A DNA stretch of 64,000 nucleotides. Source: Acanthaster planci (lineage: Eukaryota > Echinodermata > Asteroidea > Valvatida > Acanthasteridae). Shown here in pieces: positions 1-9,997 of the stretch. The notes below the pieces were generated by a model, which saw only the letters and a list, made by a program, of their open reading frames with translations, searched no databases and was not told the DNA's origin. Made by a program: the position numbers and the translations under genes. The stretch spans positions 780,622 to 844,621 of the forward strand of contig NW_019091428.1 of NCBI RefSeq assembly GCF_001949145.1, written 5' to 3'. The stretch's first letter is position 1; every line of letters begins with the position of its first letter.

Positions 1-636
1 TCAATTCAGCTTAAGAACATCAACGCCGTGAAGAACCCTGATAGCACAATTTTCTTGCTGTGGTTAGCACAACATTCTTGATAACCCGTCATACTAACCC
101 AAATCCTTTAAGAACCGAGCACTGCCATATTGATTGTATTTGAGCTTGGTGGCCTTTGTGAAAGATCAAGTGTAAAGGATGTGACGTCGGTTGCCCTTGA
201 AAGCAGATGATTTGTAGAGTATTCAGAAAGGTTCCTAGAGTAGCATAGCTGGGGAATGTTCACAGGCACAGATTGCAGTGGGATGGAGGTTTCCAAAAAA
301 CAGCATGAGGACATTGGAAGAAGCAAATTAGCCAAAAAAGTTGGAGGACTTGACATTTCGATTGTACATGCGGCAGAATTTTTCCACAAAGGCGAAGTGT
401 CACAGACAGACAAGCAAGCAAGCAAAGAACCAAGGTAAACCAGGTAAAGATGAATGCAGAAACAAACTTGGGACAGAGAAAACATGCCAAATGGGACTGA
501 ACTTCTAGTTTGCAACTTGGCTGACAAAACTGGGTTCCTACAAAAGTCTCAAGGTGCGAGGTGTCCAGGGTGTGATCCTTTGAGAATGTTCCATTGAAAG
601 GCTTGCATCTCCCTCCCTTTGCCCCCCTTCCCCCAG
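1..636 (+). other. Intron of the AK9-like gene (3' part)
   Basis: Non-coding sequence ending in a strong polypyrimidine tract and acceptor (ccccccttcccccag, AG at 635-636). I see no exon or repeat in it. The longer open frames on the minus strand here have no recognisable protein features and run into the exon antisense. Confidence 0.6.
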
Positions 637-953
637 ATACGAAGCCATCATTCCCGGCAACCCTGACCTTCTGGTGGAGTACCGCCAGAATCTCTACTGC
701 TTCCTCTCGGAGGCCAAACTCCAGAAGTTCCTGCGCAACCCTGAGAAATACTACGACCTGAAGCTGCCCCACAAGTTACCGCCCAAGAAGGACCCGCTGC
801 TGGTCACCTCGCTGCCCATGCTGGGCTACATGGAGCAGATGCTGTCCGTGGCCATCACCAAGGCCCTTACGTCCGTGGGCTGCTTCAAGCCCAAGTTCCC
901 TTTCCTGTCTGCCTCGCGGTCGGCGCTGCTCTACGTGGCTTACCATCTAAAAT
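637..953 (+). CDS. AK9: AK9-like protein, penultimate exon (partial gene)
   Basis: This exon encodes about 105 residues in frame from position 638; the first base completes a codon begun upstream. It opens with YEAIIPGNPDLL, followed by a YHS-like segment (VEYRQNLYCFLSEAKLQKFL, then NPEKY). After that come LPMLGYMEQ, a block ending SVGCFKPKFPFLSASRSALL, and YVAYHLK. From memory this order matches the extreme C-terminus of adenylate kinase 9, a large multi-domain nucleoside mono/diphosphate kinase. No P-loop or catalytic kinase motif lies in the visible part, so catalysis cannot be judged. The exon is bounded by a C-rich acceptor and a consensus donor (AAT|gtgagt) and is clearly GC-rich compared with its introns. 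The next exon starts in the matching phase: T|CT makes a Ser codon. Another protein with a YHS-like segment, such as CFAP206, was considered and fits less well. Confidence 0.72.
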
Positions 954-3375
954 GTGAGTCACTTTTTTGGGAAATTTCAGTGGAATGAGCCAATTTGGTA
1001 TTTCAAAAAGGAAAAGGGAGCAAAGCACCTGGCAACATGCCAGCTCAGAGATGAGGGTAAGCCATGCCTTTCTGTGGTGATAGGAATGACCTCGCATGTG
1101 CACATATCTTTAAATGATCTAAGACGTGCTTTATTTTGGAGCATGCCCTGTTGATATACCGAACTGGCTCATTCACTCTAATTTTTGGATAGCTCTCTGA
1201 TGTTTCCAACAAAAGCTACAAGTCGCTTATCTTGGGACATTTAACTCCTTGAAATGTGCTGTAGTCGAACCGTAATAATACCGTGCTTTGGTTTGGCAAA
1301 CCTTTTCCTTTATTCTCGCAAAGCTTGTCGTCAATACACTATAACCAAGACTACCAGCAAAAGCAGCAGATGAAATTTTAAAAACAGTATTTTGAATGAG
1401 GGTGCATTTCCTCAAAAACCAACCTTCATCTGTTGTTCAAATTATCCCAAGTTTAAAATCTCATCGACTCCGATGGAGACGAATATTGCTAACCCTCAAA
1501 AATATTCATGAGCAAACCGGGGCGTGATATGTGCCCAGATGACATCATGGCGATGAGCATCCAGCTGGCTGCCATGCGGTATGTTTTCCGGTAACACCGA
1601 AAATCACCTCTGGAACCTGCCTGGTAGACATGTAGTCTGCAGCATGCAATCTTAACGGAACCATGCTGTCTGTTGTTGCAGTCCTTGTAACTACTGCAGT
1701 ACAGACACATTAAAGCGTAAAAACTATATCAGCCCTGCTGCCATATCACACGGAACCGTGCAGCTCAGAAACAACAATGGCTTCTACGAGTAATTGCCGT
1801 CATTTTATGAGGTAAATATTTAAGAGGTGCAGTAAAACAAAGCAGCATACTTTTGGTCGGAAGGTTGTCAGGCTGACCCAAAGCTGGGCACCACTGATTC
1901 CCACTACTTGCCCTCACACCATGCTATAGTTAGGTGATTTGGCAAGAGGTTTGGGCCACCCTTTAAGTTTAAGTTGTAAAAAACCCATCCACATGCTGAA
2001 CTGGCGAATGTGCAGAAGGGTTCGTTCTAGATGTCATTTCTTATGTCATTGTTAACTTTGTAACTGAGTACTGTTTATATCATTTCTCTTTTAAAAGGGG
2101 AAAGTCATTAGTTGACATGAATTTACCATAGTTTACAGAAAAACCAGAAAATGTTTCGTTGCACCGTCAAATTGATCACAGAATATTTTCTGTGATCTGT
2201 TTGAAGGCTCTAAAGACTGAACTGTCACCTTGCAACTTACAATTAATTCAGTATTTTTCCCAAGCATCAGTCAGTCTGCGACAATTTTCGCATAGAAAAA
2301 TATTGCCAGATTAAATTCTATCACCACCTTGCACTGTTGGATCACTAACTAATGTTCCAACCGATAGCTTCTCCATCTGGGTTAAGACTCAAGTGCCAAG
2401 GGGGAAAAAAATCCAGGGCCCACTTTACTCCCAATCTCCTCGCAGGGCATGGAAAGGTCACGGGGTCAATTCCCAGCCGGCGATAAACCTCGGTAATGTA
2501 ACATATTGCCAAGAGCAGCTAAGCTAGTGCCGGGTTTAAATCTCTTCTCCTCAAACCCCCCCCCCCAGGTGGGCTGGGCTGTTTCGGTTTGGAGTTGAGT
2601 CGAGTCTGCGTAAGAGGTAAAACAGTCGCATATCTCCTGGGGGTACATAGGTAATCCTTGCGTGGCAAGTTTTTTTTTTTGGTCTCTGCCTGTGGGAAAC
2701 ATTCCTTTTTATGTGTGGGAACTCACATTGCCATTGGCTCCTGTGAGAATTGCTCAGGATTACAGCTTTGCAGTCTATTCCCAAGCGACGATGTGCTCCC
2801 ATTTTTTCTCTCTCAGCCGTAGTACGCTGCAAGTTCATTGATCTATGCTCTTTTCTTTTCTGCTTATGTGCTGACACTAATAAATCATGCGCTTGGTTGG
2901 TTTTAGAGGCAAAAAGAACAGCCCTCCTGAATAGCAAGCACATTTATTGTACCCTACATCCCTATTGTAGAATGTCTTCATTTCTCCCAAAGTTAGATGT
3001 CCTCTTTGAGAGGATAGGTAGCACTGGAAAACGAGGAGGAAAAGTTGATTTATGTAAAATAATATTCTTGTACTTACAATATTTGTCTTGTGCTTGTGTT
3101 TTTATTATGAAGAAATGCTCTTTATTTTGAGACTCTGAATGCAGTTTGCAAACACAGCTTTGGCAAGCATTATGGATTTTTTTTCTTTCTTTAAGCACTT
3201 TTGGAAGATTTTTATCTTGACTGGATATCTAGTATGAATTCTGAAGTCCATGTCAGAGCTTTTTTTGTTGATCAAGTAATTACATTCTCCTTGTACATTC
3301 CATTCCGAAATAACTGACATTAAAATGAAATATTCAGTATTTCCTGATTGGGCCTTTCCTTATTTCCCCGCCCAG
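954..3375 (+). other. Last intron of the AK9-like gene
   Basis: 2422 bp running from the donor gtgagt at 954 to the acceptor ccccgcccag at 3375. It holds a run of ten C near 2557-2567 and a stretch around 2455-2480 (GGTCACGGGGTCAATTCCC) that recalls the T-arm of a decayed tRNA-derived SINE. No coding exon is recognised. Confidence 0.6.
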
Positions 3376-3590
3376 CTTACAATCCCAGGAGTTCGGACTA
3401 CGTCCGCAAGAAGTACCGCCGCAAACTCCAACAGTTTGAGGAGAACTGCGAGCTGATCCGCTACCTGGGCGGTCACATGACGGGCCGCTACAAGCATCCG
3501 GAGGACCGGCCCATCGACTTTGACCACAAGATGATCCTCTTCCTGAACCTCAAGGGACGAGAGCCCTCCTCCTCGGCCATCATGTCTTGA
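3376..3590 (+). CDS. AK9: AK9-like protein, terminal coding exon
   Basis: The final 71 residues plus a TGA stop at 3588-3590. The frame continues from the previous exon through a split Ser codon. Visible blocks are YNPRSSDYVRKKYRRKLQQF, EENCELIRYLGGHMTGRY and PIDFDHKMILFLNLK; the tail is a short Ser-rich end (SSSAIMS). The charged KKYRRKL helix and the DFDHK motif just before the end are what I associate with the AK9 C-terminus. Strongly biased GC3 codon use and the absence of indels mark it as a real exon. The open frame extends a few codons upstream of 3376 only through intron sequence. Confidence 0.75.
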
Positions 3591-4025
3591 AGGGAAACGG
3601 TGCATTGTCGTCCTAGATCGTGTCTTAAAGATGTAGTATCCATACCCTGGGGAACAAAAATGTAATGTATCCAGCTTTCAAATAAGTCTGGAGAAGACGG
3701 ATGATTACATTTCTTGGAAGTCAAAAATGAAAGCACGCTATCGTACCTCAAATCAATTTTAAGGTGTGCATATCTTGTGTGTTAAGTGAACTATGATAAC
3801 CGTCTCAATAGCATTTGGTAAAACACTTTTGTCTTTTTAATGTTATCACGAGGTCAGGTTTGATGTCATCATTTGATGTTTAAATCGTCAACGGATAATA
3901 CATCTTTAAAGACCTCATCATTGACAGTTCTCAAGCAAAGTCAGATCTAAGGTGTCAGTATGATTGAGGGTGTGGGCTAACTTGGTCATGATCTTATGAA
4001 TACTTGTATTTAAATGCAACTGTCC

Positions 4026-4031
4026 AATAAA
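4026..4031 (+). terminator. Poly(A) signal AATAAA, proximal
   Basis: AATAAA in tccAATAAAaacac, about 440 bp after the AK9-like stop codon. It would give the shorter mRNA. Cleavage would be expected some 10-30 bp downstream. Confidence 0.45.
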
Positions 4032-4747
4032 AACACTTGAAGCCACATTGATTATTGCATTTTGAAAGAGAGGAAAATACATTTGAACACATGCATCTAC
4101 TCTTTAGGCCATTCACATTTGAAGACACTGGCATCAAGTTTTCTGTTGGCCCCTACGTGGAGCTGGTGTAGCACAAATGGGTGCATGGCAAACTTGTAGT
4201 GTTGAGAAACTACAAACTTGTCGATGGCAAATATGTATCTCACAAGACACTAAGCAATATCTGAATACTCTGGAACCAAAGATTACCATTGTAGTCTGCC
4301 CACTCCAATCTGGTTCTTTTCTATCTGGCACAACGAAGAGAACGTCAACTGTTTGTGTCTTTGTGGGTGTCAGTTCCTTCTCGTTGCATGATTACAAGGA
4401 CAATTCTGGTTTTTCCGTCCAGTCTTTAATTAGTGTACATGTACATGTATATACTTTTCTTTTGACACCAAAATATAATTAATAATTTTGTATATTTAGA
4501 GATTTTTGGAGAACCTTTGAATTGGAAATTTGTCAGCCGTCCAGACTTCCCGTTTGTATAAAACAAAGTGTAAATTAATCCTCACCTGTGCTACAAATGA
4601 AAACTTTTATTTTATATTTTACCTTTTGTCCAGTTGTGGCTTCGGTTTGTATAGCTTTAAAAACAATGATATTTGAATGTAACATAATTGTGTAAAAATG
4701 GTTTTCCAGTTTCCATAAGATGCCTTATATATGTTTGTTTTGATAAA

Positions 4748-4753
4748 AATAAA
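4748..4753 (+). terminator. Poly(A) signal AATAAA, distal
   Basis: AATAAA in gataaaAATAAAgcactgc, followed by a T-rich stretch. It is the last good signal before the intergenic region and so the likeliest gene end. Confidence 0.45.
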
Positions 4754-4770
4754 GCACTGCTGCACAATGT

Positions 4771-7699
4771 CAAGAATTCCTTAATTTAAGCATTTCTCTT
4801 ATGACGTCTAAACTGAAGTTGAACCTTGAAAAGGGCCAACCCACACAGTTCATTAGATTTTATTGATTTTCCGTTGCTTTTCAAGGAGTCTATTCTACCC
4901 AGATGTCGGAGAACATAAGAATTCGAGTGTTTTTATGAAGATGCATAGACATAAACACAGTTCTGAATGCTAAATGTTATGACCTTTGCACGATTCCTGT
5001 TCACCCCTCGTTCGACATCTCATTTGAAAGTCCATCGCTCGAGGCACTTTGCAACCAAAGCAATTCACCCTTTCGGCCGATCCCTTCCAAGATTCTGACA
5101 GCAGCGCGGAGACAGCGTCTTTAATGAGGGTTGTCCAGACGCTGTCACACACTGAGGGCCGGAGAAAACCTACCTAATCGAGGGACCCAAATCTCCAGAG
5201 AATACCAATTGGAAAAGTTGTTTATTGCCGATGGCTTTGGCAGACGAACCACCTTGACTACCAATCGAAAGTGAATCTGGCATACCCAGGCGATGATGAA
5301 ACTACCATTCAGTCTCAGCCCGACCCATCCCTGTCCAGCGCTCTCGGGGTACTTTTCTTAAGCGTGCGAGGGGTAACTTATGTCATTTTCGGTTCATGAT
5401 GTACTTAACTCCATAGTGGCATGCGCATTTTCAGTCGTAGTGAATTAAGTGCAGTTTTAATGCTTTTGTTCACTCCTTGACAACCGTTTATATCTCTTGC
5501 TGAATCTTTTTGTTTCTTAATTTTAAAAAAAGTGCACTCCAAACATGCCAAAGCCCCAAATCACACGTCGGAAAAGGAGTTCGTCCTTTTGACAGCGTCC
5601 TTTTGATCAGCAAACCTGTCACTGGTAAACAGAATGGGAACTTTTTACATTTAAAAGTAAAGAGTCGGGCAGGACCGTCAGGAAAGTTGACAAGCGCGAG
5701 AGAAAATCAGTGCGCGGGCTCGATTGATTGTAGTGACGAACTTTGTTGCAAGGAAAAAAATAGTTCTCACAGTTTTGGCTACATCAGCAGGTGTTTTTCT
5801 ATTTTGCGAGAACGTTTTCAGGGGGATTAAGAACTGATTTGTGGATTTGTGCAGTTGGAGAAATTATTATTTTTTGGGCTCCCTTGGGTTTGGTTGTCAT
5901 ACGGCGTCTTCTCGGTGAAGCAGTCAAATCGTACAGGACGTGATCCGCGTCCAAAGCTGCAGAACGAATGCACCGTATGATTTGAAAACCACATTTAAAA
6001 TTGTAATTTCTGCTTGTGTGTTGGCGTGAGAAATCGAGCTGAGGCTATAGACGCAATCAAACCATGCAAGGCAACCCATTTTCGACCAAGTGGGGTCACA
6101 TGTGAGTGGATTTGGAATTCCATCCACACCAGTGAGGTGCAGAAACCTACAGACTGCGTCCATGAATCGCAATACACGACCAGTACGTGTAGGAAAATAG
6201 CAAGGCAGAAGCGGGGGGGGGTTGGCTACCCCACACCCTAGGCTGTGGAGGTGTGACACAGATGTCCCCACCCCTTGTCCGAGCTTGGTCGACACACCTG
6301 GCAATTTAACCTGACGCCGACCAAGATCGGGACGCCATATCCAGCGCCTGTGCGATGCGCATCTTCACTAGCTATCAAGTTGTGGGTTTCTGCTCACACG
6401 TCCTTACTGTTGTATCACCGATACTCTGAGCGTAACCAGACGCAGTAATGTCACCTGTCGCATCTGCCAGAGCTGAGCATCATTTATCATCGACACTTTT
6501 TTATTTCGCTAGAAAAAGTCTGTCGCAGTGCAGTGCATGTAGTTATGTTATGATCATTTTGCTGTCTCGCCTCTTGGGCGCTGTACTGCTGCATCTCTCT
6601 CGCACTGAAGGTCAGTACACCCGACCACGACTAAATACCGCTTGCGATTATCGGTCCTATTTCATTTGAAATCGTGCAGTAAAGAAATGAATACGATTGC
6701 TGTAACCTTCAGAAAAGCTGAAGAGTTTGTCAGATATGTTTGCTCTACTGGCTGAAAACTTAAAGGGTAAGGAAAGGGCAAAATAGACAAAAAATGAAAG
6801 CGCAAATAGAACGAACGAAATTACATTTTGTGGACTATTTTTCTTTTGGTTTCCTTTTTTAAAGTTTCAGTGCAAATTTGCGTCACATTTCACGAGTATA
6901 ATGTACTCACAGCGTTTCCAGAGAACTTAGGGGAAATCTATAAACACAAAGTTGAACTTGACCGTATTAATTTAACCACCTTTTAAAAGCATTCAGATTA
7001 AGTTAGCTATAGGCCTACTGCCACGTGCAACATAAATTATGGTCCTGCCTTGTGGCAGGCGAAGCGCTACTGCAAATGATTTTGTCGTCTTCACAACACG
7101 ATTACCTTAGATAAACTCTGTCAGATTGTTTTTACTAAACCCCATCAGCTAAATCAACACCCAGATCTGGCTCACAAATATTGGAAATGCCGCTGCGAGA
7201 TAATTGTTCGAAAAAGTAATCCTCAGTACAAATTCGAGGATGTACTTAGCCGCGCCGGTCAAGGTTTGATCTCGATATCATGAACTGCATATTGCTGTAG
7301 TTTACATTTGAAAAAATCATCCAGTTTGAACTGTTACTAAGATTATTGCATTCTAAATACAGACCACTTTGCTCAAAATACTCAATGACCCACACACTTG
7401 TCGTGGTAGTGTCCATTGAACATAATTAAATATCTAAACTGGGCACGCTCTCGTAACCTTTAATGGAGGCCCATATAATTACATGTACATGCACTGAGCA
7501 TTTTCATTATTGCCGTGAGACCAGAGGCCTGTACGTAGACCTCGAAATTCAATTGAAACCCTTTTATTTTCTCCGTCGTCCACCAACCTTTGGGTGTCTT
7601 CGTTCATTGACAATGACAAATACAAACCGAGGGTCATTTGACACGGGCGATGAAAAAGGACGGGGGAAAATTATCCAGCATTCCACCTTAATCGATATC
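4771..7699. other. Intergenic region
   Basis: About 2.9 kb between the two same-strand genes. No exon, RNA gene or clear repeat is recognised. Short open frames here (for example 5510-5830 + and 5924-6304 -) have no family features. One TACATGTACATG word lies near 7480. Confidence 0.5.
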
Positions 7700-8462
7700 G
7701 TCACGTGACCAGTACAAAGCCCTTGCCGCGGTCGTGTGCCTGCGTTTTCGATTCAGGTCATACCATATTTCGCAGCGGGGAGACGAAATCACTTAAAAAT
7801 TCAGGTGGTTCCTATTTCATGATCGCAGCAAAGCAATTAATTTTCCCCGTAGAACTCCACAAAAAAGTCTTGCAAACTGTGCTTTTAAGATGTTGTCTCC
7901 ATCGTCGAAATGTGACGAGAAAATGCAAACCAGCTCTATGTCTGCAAAATTGGACCACATCATTTTCCTCGCATCAAATGTCAACAAAGGAATAAATAAC
8001 CTTCGGGGGAGTGGGCGCGCCCTCTCCGTACACAAAAAAGACAACAAAAGCCCGGCTATATTTTTGCGCATTGGTAAGTGTCGTCTGCGCGAGCGAATGG
8101 AGAATAAAATATACACGGATGCAATTTTTCTTGAATTTTGTTTTGTTTTTGTGGCACTTATAACCACGGATTTCCAAGTGTCAGCCACCGAGACCAGACG
8201 TTTTTGGATTAAGCGGGCGCCTGGATGTGGTTCTTGTTGACCCCTGCTTTCGAGAAAACCACCGATATTTGCGTTTTTTTGTAGGAGTAGGTGACGAAAT
8301 GGTTTGACAAGGGGGAGCAGTGCGTGCCGACGTAGCAGGTTGTTTTCATCCACGCGCACGTAGCACGTGCGTGAAATGCAAGTTATCGTCTGCTGGCTGT
8401 AGGTTGGGATGTGTACACGCAATTGAATGAGAGCTCTATCGTTCCAAACGATTTTCTTTCAG
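7700..8462 (+). promoter_or_regulatory. DMD: Candidate promoter and 5' non-coding exon of the dystrophin gene
   Basis: Sequence here is richer in CpG than its flanks. It contains a TATA-like CTATATTTTTG at about 8057-8067 and ends in a consensus donor, TTTCAG|gtaaga, with GT at 8463. A second good donor (TTG|gtaagt) lies near 8073. A plausible acceptor (tttccattgacag, AG at 9834-9835) precedes the start codon, so a spliced 5' UTR fits. The start of transcription is inference. Confidence 0.35.
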
Positions 8463-9835
8463 GTAAGAATAATATATTTTCATGACACAATTTCGATGGA
8501 AATATCTTTCAATTTTGTTCGGAGAAAAAGAAAATATAATATACAGAATATAGTTCCATATACGGACAACACGTTATGCCCCTGAGCACAAACAAGTGTT
8601 TTCTAAGTAAATAGGAATTTTCTTAGCTAAATTTCACTTTTTAGGAAAATTTATCACTTTCTGACGGCTATTATAACATTTTAAGGGAAAATTTGTGTTG
8701 TCCGCTAATGAACATGATGAAATTCTTTCCAAAAAGATAATACTGATGCGTGGGGGGAGGAAACTCTTAAAGTTGGACCCAAAATCAAAATGCTCGACTT
8801 TGACAAGATTGATGACTCATTTTAAACAGGACTATTAACACTCATATTGAACTCTTTTTTTTTTTGAGAAGAAATGTAAAAAAATAATGTTAAAAAACCC
8901 CAAAAAGTCCGTTTGAAAAATAGCATGCAGATACATGTGGGGAATGCTCTGTGAGGTAAATGTAAGCATCTTAATTAAGTCAATAGTTAGCACTCATTTA
9001 CTGCAGAAAAACAATAGCCATACTTTCAGTCATTTAATTTTTGGGGTTGAATTCGCAAATGAGAAACGGTGATTGAAATGTGTATCATTCGGAAAATGGG
9101 AAGTATACATCTTCTCTTCATATGTAAATCTATAGCAGAGGGTGAATTTTGAATGCAAGCGCTGCCACAGTTACTTTCAACATTCAACCACCATGTACAT
9201 GTATGACTTTTTATATTGTGCTAGTTCTGTTTGTGTAATACAACAGGGCTCAAAGTTCACAGATAAAAAGCATTGATTACAAAGTAAACAAATTCACTAC
9301 CACTGAACAAATGTGGTATATTCCAGGGCAGTTCGCTGCCTGTCCATTAAAACAACCAAACCTGTAACCCAAATTCGGTCATTTGTTTGAAATGCCTTTT
9401 TTTCTTCCCTCTTCAAATTAGGGGGTTACTTTGCGTGAACTCTGCACCCTACAGCATGGAGTGGGTGCACATTTGGTTGTGCGGGGCCTCAGGGGAAACC
9501 TTTTCTGACAACTCTGCTAAACAAATATTACTTTGGGAGGCTGTTTATAGCTGTTGACCCACATTCAGTGGCGCCTGGTTTGGGGGTAACTTCTCACCAA
9601 TTCAGAGGCACAAGTTGGTTCACTTGCTACCCTTGTGACTCAGTCTGCAATTAAAGTTGGCCTACCATTCTGAAATAGTTTTCGAAGTGTCGTGTAAGAA
9701 CTTGGTTCTGCGGGACACATTCTAAAAAATGAATGCCTCCGGGACAACATCTGAGTCCCAAAGAAATGCTTAAAATTCTACCTGAGAGTGTTTAAGGAAA
9801 TAAGTTTTGAAACGTGCTTTGATTTCCATTGACAG
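8463..9835 (+). other. Putative 5' UTR intron of the dystrophin gene
   Basis: A 1373-bp AT-rich stretch between the candidate donor at 8463 and the acceptor ending at 9835. One ATGTACATGTATG word lies at about 9193. No coding sequence was seen. Confidence 0.35.
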
Positions 9836-9871
9836 GTATTGACATATCAACCATATTGGATCTATATTTTT

Positions 9872-9982
9872 ATGAATATTCACCATAAGTCACCATGGCT
9901 GCCAATGAAAATGGTGCATCTTCTCCAAAGTATGATCCCAGCATCTTGGAGAAGGAGGAGGCCGCTCACTTCAGAAGAATGA
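9872..9982 (+). promoter_or_regulatory. Upstream ORF overlapping the dystrophin start codon
   Basis: The only ATG between the candidate acceptor (9835) and the dystrophin start is at 9872. It opens a 36-codon frame that ends with TGA at 9980-9982, overlapping the main coding frame by 88 bases in another phase. Its context (tttttATGA) is weak, so leaky scanning to the strong CACCATGG start is expected. It would be a translational brake only if the mRNA contains 9872. Confidence 0.4.
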
Positions 9983-9997
9983 TGAAGAATAAGTCAG
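9895..9997 (+). CDS. DMD: Dystrophin exon 1 (first coding exon)
   Basis: Residues 1-34 (begins [20 protein letters not shown]) plus the first base of codon 35. ATG lies in CACCATGG, and an in-frame TAA at 9886-9888 rules out an upstream extension. The donor is TCAG|gtaatc. The tail is acidic then basic ([10 protein letters not shown]) and precedes the conserved CH1 core, as in dystrophin. It is longer than the short N-terminus of the human muscle isoform. Confidence 0.9.

Larger units (their letters stand above)
3591..4770 (+). other. Probable 3' UTR of the AK9-like gene
   Basis: AT-rich sequence after the stop, with no further splice acceptor followed by coding. Two canonical AATAAA hexamers lie 440 and 1160 bp downstream of the stop, so a short and a long 3' UTR are both possible. 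Transcript ends cannot be fixed from sequence. Confidence 0.5.

Noticed and set aside
2450-2500. Second tRNA-derived SINE head
   Set aside because: Only the B-box-like GGTCAATTCCC is recognisable; no A box or tail.
637-3590. Assignment of the left gene to CFAP206
   Set aside because: CFAP206 also has a YHS-like segment, but the SVGCFKPKFPFLS, YNPRSSDYVRKKY and DFDHK blocks fit the AK9 C-terminus as I recall it. A protein search would settle this.
7817-8422. 201-codon open frame on the minus strand, the longest ORF in the window
   Set aside because: No recognisable domain; it has erratic composition, crosses the CpG-rich candidate promoter and shows no splice context. Probably chance plus low stop density.
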